This document shows positions 35,690 to 46,038 of a stretch of DNA of 64,000 nt, in pieces. The stretch's first letter is position 1; the number at the start of each line of letters is the position of its first letter. Source of the DNA: Gymnopus androsaceus JB14 (lineage: Eukaryota > Basidiomycota > Agaricomycetes > Agaricales > Omphalotaceae); contig ML769728.1 of the NCBI GenBank assembly GCA_009733575.1, positions 1-64,000 on the forward strand. Direction: 5' to 3'. The translations under genes were made by a program, and so were the position numbers. Below the pieces are notes generated by a model. That model saw only the letters and a program-made list of their open reading frames with translations. It made no database searches and was not told the DNA's origin.

Positions 35690-35786
35690 ACCTAGGCAAC
35701 CTAGGTGGCCTAGGTAGCCTAGGTGTCTTTGAGTTACCTCGAGGTTAACTTTAGGCCATCCAAGGCCCAAACAGTTTTTCCTGATG
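35690..35786. repeat. CCTAGG-type array, third locus
   Basis: Successive AACCTAGG, GGCCTAGG and AGCCTAGG units, then CTTTAGGCC, ending in GGCCCAAACAGTTTTTCCTG. It sits inside the right TIR only, so it arrived after the TIRs were formed or was lost from the left one. Confidence 0.55.
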
Positions 35787-36240
35787 TTATTGGTGTTGTG
35801 TATATACTGGCAAGAAAGGTAATGAAAGATAAGGTCATCCACAGCTGGAACCATGGCCAGGAATATGGGCAGCTGCCTTGAAATATCAAGTAGTATTGTG
35901 TCAATAAGATAATGTATATACTCATAAAATTAATGAAAAAATGTTAGGAGGGAATTCTGGACCAAATTGGTGCAAAACAGCAGGCAGCTGCCCAGAGGGA
36001 CCCCAGACACCTGTGACATGTGACAAGTTGGGCAGCTGCCTGGTAGGCAGGGCAGTGATTTTGATCAAGACAGGATTGGTGGGCTGCTGCCTGGAAAAAT
36101 TGAGCACAGGTGGGCAGCTGCCTCACTGAAATATTGGCTGGGCAGAATGCTTGAAAAAGTAACCTCTTAGGATAGTTTAGGTACATCAGTTTTCTATCCT
36201 AACTAGGTCATATATAGTGGTTGCCTGAAGTGGGTTCTAA

Positions 36241-36752
36241 TGTATGTACACTTCAATTTTATTCACTTTCCTTATCTTTCACTTACACTAGCCATTCACT
36301 TTGTTCATGTAGCTTCAGCTAGCACTAATGTTGACACAAGCCCTTCTGCAAAGGTGTCTTTAGCCAGTTTGCCGGTAAGCTCCACATGCGGTAGACACAC
36401 GAGCAAATGATGGGCTTGGACCAAACCTACTTATTGGCGATGATAAAGCCACCAAAAACATCTGGGGACATGAACTACAACTCGAAGCATTCTGCTTGGA
36501 GTTGAAAAGGGTGTGATTGTATGCACCCGAGGAAGTAGAGTGCGTTGTTCTAAATGAAGAGAGAAACCAAGGGGTTTCAAAGAATTTAGCACCCGACCAG
36601 GCCTGGGTTAGTTAGTCCAGCCCCCCAGCCCAAAAAAAAAATTTGACACCCTAAAGATTGACCTATTTTGACCACTTTTGGCATTCTGGAAACTTAAAAA
36701 TGTATATATCTTACACTACCTGTAAGTAAATAACATCCATTGTATAAATTAC
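36241..36752. other. Right flank of the 10.27-kb element
   Basis: No gene recognised. If the 10.27-kb element inserted into the DIRS-like gag region, this should be the other half of that gag leader, but I could not read a matching frame here. Confidence 0.3.
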
Positions 36753-36760
36753 AGCCTTCC

Positions 36761-37419
36761 TAGAGGTGGGCATGAATATGTACTCGAGTATATCCGTTAT
36801 TCATGGTAAAAATATTTGTCATGTCAAATCCACCATTTATACTCAGGTAGATACTCGAGTATACTTGTGATTAATTAACAACATTACAAATAAAGTAAAT
36901 ATAGGCTCGAACATGTAAGTAATAATGTTGAAGTACTATATTAGTGTTTAATAATACTATAAATACAGTCTGTACAGATTTCCGAGTACTATTACATGAT
37001 ACAAAATTCTGGCAGTACTGAGAATTGAACTCTGCTGGTCAGCTATCACAGGAAGGCCTGACCTTGATCCAGAGTTGGCACCCATAACCACTAAGCCCCA
37101 CAGATTTTATTACAGTTACATGTCAATAACATTATATACATATTCAAACATAGCCGAATTAAGTTATATATATTGAATGCTTACTTAAGTAATGAATAAC
37201 TCACATGCTCGTGCTAATGAGCACGTGATATCGGTGAATATTCGCGAATATTCATGAATAAAGTACCACGAATATTCATGACATCAAATTGACTATTTAT
37301 ACTCGAGTAGGTACTCACGTAACAAATATATCCATCACTCATGACTAATTATTCACGAGTAACGAATGGCAAAATACTCATGAATACTCATGAATATTCG
37401 CTATTCATGCCCATCTCTA
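36761..37419. mobile_element. Non-autonomous hAT element, 659 bp
   Basis: The ends TAGAGGTGGGCATGAATA and TATTCATGCCCATCTCTA differ at only one or two positions. The flanks are a perfect 8-bp duplication, AGCCTTCC, at 36753-36760 and 37420-37427. Subterminal TACTCGAGTA and ATTCATGA motifs are repeated on both sides. No transposase is encoded. A stretch near 37023-37106 resembles a tRNA-like promoter on the minus strand. Confidence 0.9.
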
Positions 37420-37427
37420 AGCCTTCC

Positions 37428-38111
37428 TACACCTCCTGGCTGCCATGTACTTACTTGCTTGCTTTGGCTGGTCAAAGCAGGACATATGAGGAGCATCACT
37501 GTATTAGTGTTTTAGAAGGGAAAATGGGATTTTTTATGGCTTATGGATGCTAAAAAAAGCTCAAACTGAAGGTACAGTGTCCAAACAGTGTCTTCTGTCT
37601 CTGTAGAGCAATTTCTGATGAAATCTTATCTTGATATACCATATATGGGCGTGGGAATGCTTCATAGTTAGTTAGTCCACCAGCAAGGCTCAAGAAAAAA
37701 AAAATAATGTCTGGTCATTTTTTTAAAATTTTACACCCCCTTGAGAGAAAAAGGTCCAGTTATGCAAGGAGCATGCGACAAGTTATGTCTTTCAAGATGG
37801 GATGGATAGCGGAAAGCAATTATTGATGATTCCTACGCCTGAAACTAATGTAGCATTAAAGAAAGAATGCAAGAAAAGCGTACAAAGATAAGAATAGTTG
37901 ATAGAATTGCATGCTGGGTGCCAATTATTTCTCACACCAATTAGATGCTCAAAGTCGACGCTTACAGCGCATTCATACAGATTGCCATTGAACAAAGCTG
38001 AAAACTGTAAGCAAAGCTGAAGACAATTGGAGGAAGTATCTAATAAGTTCAATATTGCGTCTTACAAGGATTTTTACAATCAATATCTTGACTTACTTGA
38101 TGGAGCCCTGT
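37428..38111. other. Intergenic, no gene recognised
   Basis: Short ORFs only, with no recognisable domain. A run of nine A residues lies near 37697. Confidence 0.3.
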
Positions 38112-38113
38112 TA

Positions 38114-38362
38114 CAGTAAGTTGCATTGAAAACGTTAGTCCGAGATTCTGACGACCTTGTTTATGTATCTTTGCTTGGACCAGCTGGCAATACATTTACT
38201 GTATTATCATTTGCGCCACTTACAAGTTTTAATTAGGCCGAGCTGCCGTTGTAAGTGGCGTGAATGATAATACAGTAAATGTATTGCCAGCTGGTTCAAG
38301 CACACACACACATAAACAAGGTTGTCAGAATCTTTGACTAACGTTTTCAATGCAACTTACTG
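38114..38362. mobile_element. Tc1/mariner-type MITE, 249 bp
   Basis: The ends CAGTAAGTTGCATTGAAAAC and GTTTTCAATGCAACTTACTG are exact inverted repeats, flanked by TA on both sides (38112-38113, 38363-38364). The arms stay complementary for about 110 bp each, so the element folds into one long hairpin with a loop of about 25 bases. CAGT termini and TA duplication are typical of Tc1/mariner. Confidence 0.88.
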
Positions 38363-38589
38363 TACTTGAGTCGGATGTCTGATAAACAAAAACTCTCTGT
38401 CACCTGGAGACTTGCAGCAGAGGAGAGGCATTAGAACTTGGTTTTTGCTTCTGTACTGGACACTGGCAGCAAATGATTTCTTGCATCGTCAAATAAGAGT
38501 CTAAATCCAAATTACCTGCTTCCAATCCTCCAGCTACACATTGATGGCCAGATGCTATACCACTTTACATTTCTCCTGGGCCCAGTAAT

Positions 38590-39285
38590 GGGATCTACTT
38601 AGTTTAACGTAGAGAGGTCAATTTTCATTTTTTGTTAAACATGTTGAACCACGTTGAACACCACCATCATAACATGCATTTACTTGTGTACAAACCAATA
38701 CACAATACTTATACATTTTCGTTAAACAAGTTAAACTAGGTTAAACATTGCCATAATATGCACATTACTGTAACAAATATGAACCAACATATCATACTTA
38801 CTACATGTTAAACCTAGTTATACGACCTTGTTAAACTGCATTGAACCAGAAATATTGTACCTATGAAAGGAAGAGCCTTGTTTAACATTGTTCAACACCA
38901 GATAAACACCGTCCCCATCTATGTCGCAAGACGTTAATGGTTAAGCATGTGCTGCCCATCTACTGTTGAACAGCAGTTGAGCATAATAAAAAGAACATAC
39001 TATTTGAAATATGAAAATTGGAATACATTCATAATTAGTGTCACATTCAATTGTTAGAGGTCTGCAGCTGCAGACTGCATTTGACACCTGTAAGTCCCCA
39101 CTGTACACCTGTATAGAAGTGGAGGGAGGATAGGGTATTGCTTACCTAGAGGTTGTTAAGAGAAATTCCCTGGGTACAACTAAAACCTGGCAAATATTAT
39201 CTTATTTCAACCAGAAATTGGATTAGAGGTTCCTTAGAGCGCCCAATTTAGTGCCTATGGGCGTCTATCTTACCAATGCTTTGCC
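38590..39285 (-). repeat. Shared 3' module, copy B, with GTTTAAC subterminal repeats
   Basis: Read on the minus strand, 39285-39085 matches copy C (58480-58655) closely: CCCATA(G/A)GCACTAAATTGGGC, then CAGGTTTTAGT, GTACCCAGGGAATT, TTAACAACCTCTAG and AGTGGGGACTTACAGGTG. Beyond this point both loci continue with dispersed (G)TTTAAC motifs, ending in AACATGTTTAAC.AAAATGAAA. It lies about 335 bp downstream of the charged-tail gene. Confidence 0.8.
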
Positions 39286-41263
39286 GTTACCAAATTTGGA
39301 CATGACCAAGTATTGTACAAGTAAAACCAAGGGGCAATTGGCATCCAAATGGCAGACCCTATGGTGGGTTACTATAACAGGCAACCCTGTGTGGGAAAGT
39401 TATGGCTCAATTCAAAAATTAAGGTCATGATACAAGGATAATTTCTGCCGGTACTGAAAGCCCCTTGAGTAGAACACAAGAAAATAGAATTAAAGCAGAA
39501 ATTACAGTAGAAACACAAGATAATATCACTCGTATGAACAGCGTATCAATGAAATTCAGAAACACAACACAGAGCACAGCTATTGCATCAGACCTGAGCT
39601 GTATTCGCAGATAGTCCCTACACCTTCTTTGCAACCTTCTTTGCAGCCTTATTCGCAACCCCTGCAGGCCCAAAGACATACACACCCTTCTCCACAGACT
39701 TAGCACTTGACTTCACACTCTGATGCTTCTTCTTCCGAGGTCCTTCCATATCATCATTGCCTGTGGGTGCCTTTCGCTTTCTTGGAGCCTTCCCCTTCTC
39801 CACCTTCAGGCAATCTTCATCATTCCCTCCCTTCTTAGCATGACCCTTCTTCTTTGGACAGTACTCTGCTTCATCATCTTTATCTTCATCCTCATCTTCA
39901 TTGTCCGACAGAGCCTTTCAATGACACTTGTGGGTCCCGCCAGCATCACTGCACTTTGCCTTGACCACAGGCTCTTGTTCAGCAACCTCATCCCAAACAG
40001 TCCTTTTCTCTGCAGCTGACATTGTTCTCCAATGAGCCTCACCCGACTTCCAAGCATCGTAAAGGGTCTTCACTTGAAATGCGATCTTGACCTTTGAAGG
40101 AGGAGCAAATGGAACATCCGTGGGCCATCCCTCAATCATCATGCTTTGAACTGCTTGAATATCCTGATCATAGCGGCTGTAGCTCATTCAGAGATCACTA
40201 GTCTTGGTGATTTCACCTGTAAAGCCAGGTTACTTCTCAGGTCAAAGAGCTAACTGGAAAACTCACAAAGTGCATTCACAATGAGCTCAACGACGGCAGT
40301 CTGCATTTTTGCTGTATCCATCTTCTTGGAAGCCACTGAAAGCCTGTTAGCAATATAATCTTTGTCATAAAAATCAAATATGTACATGTTGTGGTTGTAC
40401 AGGTGTAATTTTCAAACAAGCAGACTAGCTCTTGCACACTGACACTGAAATGTTTCCGCATGAAGCCATCAATGTCGCCACAGCCAAAGAATCCTGATTG
40501 AACCATGGAGGAGTAGCTACTCCTACCGGGGACCCTGAAGCACTATGCGCCTGTTCTTTCATTGAGCTGCTCTGTCTACCAAAGTTTGTCAATACTCCAC
40601 ATTAGAGCTCAGCAATGCAGAGACCTACCTCGGCCTGGAAGGCGGCAATCAATTTGCCCGAAAGTATGGCACCAGTGCGAGTGGAAATATGCATTACAGC
40701 CTTCTGCTCCTCATCCTTCTCATCGTTATACTGCTGATGGAGCTCCTGCATGTGCTTGTTGTTCGAGTGGAGTATATCCATCATATCCTCATCCTCATAA
40801 ATGGCATTTTGAATTTCTCCAAGCTGAAGCTTCGCTCCTGCCGGACATCCTGAAAAAGATAGTCAATAGAGTGATACAGCATTGCAAGCAGTGTGCCCAC
40901 CTTCATTGAGCTCCTGGCCTTTGAAATGAGCGAGAATGTTCCAGTTGCTTGGAGCCTTCTTGTTCTTGATCGCTGAGACTTGGCCTGCAAGCTGATGCAT
41001 GCATTCTTCAGATATCCCTTCTGCATCTGCAACACCCTTTACCAACTCCTCCGTTTGCTCGACAAAGGTCCTAACAGCCTTGGTGATCCTAGTCAACTTT
41101 GCAATAGCCGCAGCTCTGGCAAGTTTCTTCTCCTCAGAGCCAAGAGCACCTTTCTTCCTCTTCGGAAGAGAACCTTGACCTTGGGCTGGATCATCTGCAG
41201 CGGCAGTAGCAGTGGCCTCAGAGGAAACATGCCCTGTAGTGCCACCGGCAGGCTCAGGAAAAT

Positions 41264-41456
41264 TATAAGACCTTGGTGAGGTCAGAGCTTACTTTCACCC
41301 AAAAGAACACAACTGGACTGTATATTTGTCTAGGTATTCTCAGCGGGTGATGGTGTAAAGCTAAAGTACAAGTGACATAAAGTGACATTTATATAGTAAC
41401 ATGAATGAATTAAAAGATAACATAGCAATGTATGCATAAGGGAACGGGGCGTTACA
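41264..41456 (-). repeat. 3' long terminal repeat
   Basis: 193 bp, differing from the other LTR by about five substitutions and two 1-bp indels. It contains a TATATAAA motif on the minus strand. Confidence 0.92.
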
Positions 41457-41468
41457 CCCTCCCCGGCC
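41457..41468 (-). other. Polypurine tract
   Basis: On the minus strand GGCCGGGGAGGG directly precedes the TGTAACGCC start of the 3' LTR, the expected site for plus-strand priming. Confidence 0.65.
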
Positions 41469-41705
41469 AGATTGAGTCCACAGGAGCAATCAATAATTAA
41501 GCCCGGAGATTGAGTACCCACAATAGTGTGTCGTGAGCGCCTAATCAACATGTGGGGCAGTATGTGCAATGATATTCACAACAGTGTGTCGTGAAAGTCA
41601 AGGTAGTTGGGGCTATGACATTCACGATGGCGTATCATGAAAGTCAAAGCCTAGCACTCACCTCAATAGCATGTTGAGGTGAGCACTGGTAGTACAACGG
41701 GACGG

Positions 41706-42759
41706 TTAATTACCGTTGATTCCCTCCATGGGGGCAGTGGGCAGTACTTCGGACTGGGCTGAAGCGGTGTTAGATGAAGAAGAGCCAGAGGCTCCTGCCG
41801 AGTTACTACTTGACATGATCGCATTTGGTGGACTGTCATAGGACAGACCACCATCATCTGTGATGAGAGGTGTGGGGAAGAACCCTACCCCGGGAATGGG
41901 ATGACTTGGGCGAGAGACTAAGCCCTCAGGTGCCCACATGTTATCATTGAGTCCAGCGGGAACATTTCCCATGGACAGTGCACTCTCAACTCGGCCTTGA
42001 ATCATGAGAGCCTCGCTGACCGTTAAGCTATTTGATGGACGGAAAGCTATGATCCATGTGAGGGCAAAGACAGCAGTGTCTTCCCCCATCAGGACAGTGA
42101 TGCCTTGGGAGGCGTAGAATCTCGCTACATCCTCCAATGTAGCGTTTCGTGTGTCGTCCGGGAAGATGGACACCGTAATTTCCGGGCAACTGTAGCCCTG
42201 TTGACATGATCAACGAGGCGTACAGTCCTGGAGTTGCAAACAACTCCGCCGACAGAAGGAGGAAACAATTTTGCTCAAGAGCAATTGTTCCTTGTGGTAG
42301 TTTGGGTGCCTGGTTGTGAATGAGGAGACGTCCTCGGACACTGCGTAAGGAGATGTGATTACTAGAATCACAAACAATGCCCGGGGGCATTGTATTAGGG
42401 TGGACGTGATAATACCGTGCCCAGTCTTCCGGTGGGTCAGATTTAGCAGGATTTTTCAATCCCGTCTGACCTCTCGGTCTCCTCCTCAAGATTGTCATCT
42501 TAGACGATGAAGCTTGAGTTGACAAAGTGGAAGACGTAGCCTTTCCACTTATGATAATAGTGGGGAGACTCTCTTCCATGTAAGAAGAGGAGAGCTCAGG
42601 TTCGGGCATTGCCTGACCCTTTCCCTTAACCCTCTTTGGGTCCCAATTGTAGGCATATTCTACAAACATGGCCTGAAGAAGTTGGAGAAGACGGTACGCT
42701 CGAAGGCGTTCCATTGACCTGCCGGGATTTTGCATACCCCCTTGTACAGGTCTCTGCAA
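41706..42759 (-). pseudogene. Third ORF of the LTR element, unrecognised
   Basis: Two frames join with one frameshift near 42180. The first has FVEYAYNWDPKRVKGKGQ, RRRPRGQTGLKNPAK and PEDWARYYHVHPNT. The second has SIFPDDTRNATLEDVARFYA and ends in a Ser/Ala-rich tail. No integrase or RT motif is visible although this is where pol would lie. It follows the second ORF across a TGA (42816-42818) and a TAG near 42666, so the two may once have been one product. Confidence 0.35.
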
Positions 42760-42815
42760 ACCCTGAATGCAGGCCAGGGCAAATACCCGGTGTTGACACC
42801 AGAATCATCGAAGTC

Positions 42816-44057
42816 TCACAGCTTGCGAGCCAACAACAGGTATTGGATGACTGAGGTAACTTCCTCAGCCTTCTTGATGTTGGTGTGGGCCTGTTCGCTC
42901 CCTTGAGCAATTGGTAATCCCAATTGATCGTTGCGTTGTGCATCCCTAGCTTCATTGCCATAGACAATGTAGCCCTCGGAGGTACAATATCCACTGTCAG
43001 GTAGGATTCCTGGAGACACTGGGTCTCGTTTACGTGGGGGGAAGTTGAGGACTGGCTCCGTCTCGTCCATTGTGGTTTCGACTGGGTTGATACTGGCAAA
43101 GGGTAGCATCTCCTCATCTTCGTCCTGGGACGAAGTAGGAGCTGTAGAAGGACCATCTCCAGTAGTGCGCTTGCACTTACCGTGACGTTCTGGGGAATCG
43201 TATTTGGGAACTTGAGAATCAAGTCCCTGGGTGTGGGCTTGCAGACGAGAAACTTGCTCTTGAAGCTGGCCTACTTCCAATTCGAGATTATCGCGTTGTA
43301 CACGCAAACGGTCTTGTTCATCTCGCACACGTGCGAGGTTGTCTTCTCCGTTGTAGTATTTACGATATAAGTCCTCGTATCCGAGTTGCTCGCTGGCAAG
43401 CTCAGCACTCAACTCGCCGATACGCTGGGTGAGAGACGCTACGTCTCCTCCAGCAGGGACATTTTCCACTGCAGACCGTCCGCTTGTGGCAGCTCTGAAA
43501 GAGGGCTCATTGTCGACAAACGCCGGAAGCAAGTGTGATACAAAAGCATCACACTGAGAGCATGTACCCCGTGCATGAAGCACGGTGCCCAAACTCTCAT
43601 TGAAGGTCCATGGATTAACCATGGAACCTCCAGGGTACGGAGGGTGCATAACCGAGTTTGGCGCTTGTCCAAACATCAGCATTTGCATGTAAGATGGCAT
43701 GGAAGGACCAGCCATCGCCGCTGGATGATATCCAGATGCAAAATTGGGGTTCGAGCCTGCTGGAGGCGGGATCGGACCAAACACAAAGCTCGAAGGATTG
43801 GATCCTTGGGATTGCGATTGAAAGCCATGGTTGGAGAAACCAGGGTTTGGTGGCGCGTAATGCGCTTGGGAAGGAGGAGGATGAGTGAATGGAAATTGGG
43901 ATTGGGGAGGATACAATGGAGGATGTGGTGTAAAGCCACTGGGATAGGATGTTGGACTGGGTCCAATGTCGGTTGTGTTGCCTGTAAAGGCATTTTGGGG
44001 CCCAGTCAAAGACTGGTCCAATGCAGGAGGCGTGGAAGGCATTTGGCAGTCAGCCAT
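42816..44057 (-). CDS. Second ORF of the LTR element, Pro/Gln-rich with coiled coil
   Basis: The frame opens at MADCQMPSTPPALD (44057) and runs 413 codons. Residues 1-150 are Pro, Ser, Gln and Tyr-rich (HPPLYPPQSQFPFTHPPPSQ), then comes RGTCSQCDAFVSHLLP with a CxxC, then a clear coiled coil of about 80 residues (DLYRKYYNGEDNLARVRDEQ). A polar acidic stretch with KCKRTTGDG follows. No enzyme motif is present. It lies where pro-RT would be in a gypsy element; its role is unknown, possibly a structural or nucleic-acid-binding companion of Gag. Confidence 0.45.
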   Translation of the reverse strand: MADCQMPSTPPALDQSLTGPQNAFTGNTTDIGPSPTSYPSGFTPHPPLYPPQSQFPFTHPPPSQAHYAPPNPGFSNHGFQSQSQGSNPSSFVFGPIPPPAGSNPNFASGYHPAAMAGPSMPSYMQMLMFGQAPNSVMHPPYPGGSMVNPWTFNESLGTVLHARGTCSQCDAFVSHLLPAFVDNEPSFRAATSGRSAVENVPAGGDVASLTQRIGELSAELASEQLGYEDLYRKYYNGEDNLARVRDEQDRLRVQRDNLELEVGQLQEQVSRLQAHTQGLDSQVPKYDSPERHGKCKRTTGDGPSTAPTSSQDEDEEMLPFASINPVETTMDETEPVLNFPPRKRDPVSPGILPDSGYCTSEGYIVYGNEARDAQRNDQLGLPIAQGSEQAHTNIKKAEEVTSVIQYLLLARKL

Positions 44058-44156
44058 TGTCAATGTTCAGCTTCAAGTTGGAATTTCAGTTGAAATCCCG
44101 AAGCTGCCGCCGTGTGATTTGTGGCGGTGCCTCCGCAACAGATCACCATAGGCATG

Positions 44157-46038
44157 TCAATTCAACAATTCCGAGGAATTGCCACATGGTAGTTCCTGCC
44201 AGTTGGTAACTCCATGCTGCTCTAGATATTTATCTAGAGCTGCTGTTGGATCCTTTCCAGGATCCCCAACACCTTCGTTGGTGTTCCATTCTGTATGGAA
44301 CACGAGATTGTCTCTATCCCAATGATGGCCTACAATCTCCTCTTGAGAGTGCCATTCAATGTCAGATTTATATCCGAAGTCGTCTGGCTCTTCCACTGAC
44401 GTCCTTGATGTCAGGTAGAAATTTTCGAGGGCCTTGTTGTCCTTGATACACTCCACCGTCTTCACCATCTTGCTAAGTGTAGCAAGATCGGGAGATGCGC
44501 CGCGTTCTATCATCTCTGAGATGATAGAGGTGGGCAGCCCGTCCAGGAATTTCTTCCTGAGGGCATAAGAGTTAGGTGGGCAGGTCATTCTTGACCCCCA
44601 CCACTGAAGTTCGGCTTTATACGCCCGTACGCCCTTTTCAGGATTGTACTCGGTAGCCTCGAACTTTTCAGCTGCTACGTGTATAGTTGTAGCTTGCACG
44701 AATCGGGCAAATAGCCCTAAGATGACTTTCTCGAAAGTCCAATTCAGCTGGGAACAATGAAGTCCTGTAACTTCATTGTTGTACCAGCGTAATGCGTCTT
44801 TGTCGAGGAAACTTCCTACGACTTGGACACGTTGGTCATCGTTGACCTTTCCAACTAATCGTGAAATCATGATCCATCGGAGTAGGGCCAAAAGCCATGT
44901 GTCAAATTCTTGGACATTGTTTGATCCTGTGAATCTGGAAGGATTCGGGATCTTGATGCCCTTGGGCATCTCAGTACTCTGGACCGTTTCACGGTTGCAG
45001 AAGTGCTGAATTTGTTTTGGGTATTCTCGTAGAATACCCTTGAGCCAGGACTCACGACATTCATTGTCATCAGTTCTTGCTCGGAGTTTCTTGATAGTTT
45101 TACGTTGCAAATTGCGACCTACTTTCTTGTCAAGGAACTCAACATTAGGTGCAAATGCACCTATTCAGTTGTCGTCTGACGGCGAAGAGTCCTCGGAAGA
45201 GGATGGTGGTGATGATAGTGGAGGGGGAGGTGGAGATTCACCTTTGGATGAATCATCCCAAGGTGTGCGGTGACAACGGGCAGGCTTTTTGCCTATACGA
45301 CTCTTGTCGTCCCTTCCGTCACCGTCAACATCTCCATTGTCCCCAGGGGGACCATTACCACCCGGGGGACTATGTCCTCCCTGGAGTTTCCTATCCTCAC
45401 TTACGTGAGGATAGTTTCTAGTTCGGTTTACCCAACCTGCTTGGAATCCACAATTGTATTGTGGATTCCGCTGGTTGGTGGGCGAATAGCCTCCTCTACC
45501 AGTGTATTGGGGAGGATACATGTCCTCCCTTCTCTCCCACACTTCACAAGGAGTGTGAGCCTTGTTGACAGGGTATCCGGGTATCCGCTTCTATTGAAGC
45601 CAATTCCCTGGTCGGGAATATTAGACACTCCGGATTTTCAGAGGTCATTGTTTCTGAGTTGCTGGTCAACAACTCGGTTTTCCCAACTCCGTTGGAGTTG
45701 AGTTGCAGCAACAGCTGCGACATTCTCCTGCTTTGGAGGAAGAAACATCTCTTCCCTCCAATCCCACACCTCACGGGGAGTGTGGGCTTTGTCGACAGGA
45801 TGTTGGACGCTCCGGAATTTTGGAGGTCGTTGTTTCTGAGTCGCTGTTTAGCGGCTCGGTCTTCCCAATTCCGTTGAGAATCAATGGAAGGTGGATCTGC
45901 AGCATTTGCTGCTGTGTTCACCTGCACAGTGGCAGGGTCATTGGCATTGGTATCCAGTACCATTGCCGTTTGCGCAAATGCAACTATTGGCGATGATATG
46001 CCAATTTTTCGGCTAAGGCTAGAACTGTGCAGAACCAA
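44157..46038 (-). pseudogene. Gag polyprotein of the LTR element
   Basis: The C-terminal segment (45110-44157) is a retrotransposon Gag domain: IKIPNPSRFTGSNNVQEFDT, then ALRWYNNEV, FARFVQATT, and LRKKFLDGLPTSIISEMIER, matching basidiomycete gypsy capsid regions. Upstream, 45542-45165 is Pro/Gly/Asp/Ser-rich (GGHSPPGGNGPPGDNGD) and joins the same frame across TGA 45165-45167. Further upstream 46038-45544 is in another frame and contains duplicated units. No zinc knuckle or protease follows. Stops and the frame change make it inactive as read. Confidence 0.6.
45400..45900 (-). repeat. Tandem duplication in the Gag leader, about three units
   Basis: Units beginning near 45408, 45660 and 45840 share, on the minus strand, a block encoding EVW(E/D)(R/W)REDM or a close variant, then a variable part, then LRNNDL-type and TRIPCQQG-type blocks. 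Unit lengths are about 180-250 bp. Confidence 0.5.

Larger units (their letters stand above)
25965..36232. mobile_element. 10.27-kb element with long TIRs and 8-bp target duplication
   Basis: The outermost bases are CACTTCAGGCAACCACTA and, inverted, TAGTGGTTGCCTGAAGTG. The first 80 bases of the two ends are essentially identical, and inverted similarity runs over about 1.3 kb (25965-27284) and 1.2 kb (35015-36232). The flanks are a perfect direct duplication GGTTCTAA at 25957-25964 and 36233-36240. The TIRs carry 29-bp arrays with a GGGCAGCTGCCC core. The interior holds a multi-exon transposase-like pseudogene on the plus strand and smaller inserted repeats. Long TIRs with an 8-bp duplication fit Mutator-like elements, but KDZ or another class is not excluded. 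High similarity of the ends suggests recent mobility. Confidence 0.9.
35015..36232 (-). repeat. Right terminal inverted repeat
   Basis: Inverted partner of 25965-27284. It contains ten to eleven 29-bp units at 35095-35410 and single GGGCAGCTGCC cores near 35480, 35510, 35540 and 35628. It is interrupted by a CCTAGG-type array at about 35690-35786 that has no counterpart in the left TIR. Confidence 0.9.

Noticed and set aside
42636..45701. Plus-strand ORFs inside the LTR element
   Set aside because: They oppose the Gag and coiled-coil frames and show no domain; the LTR and polypurine tract fix the minus orientation.
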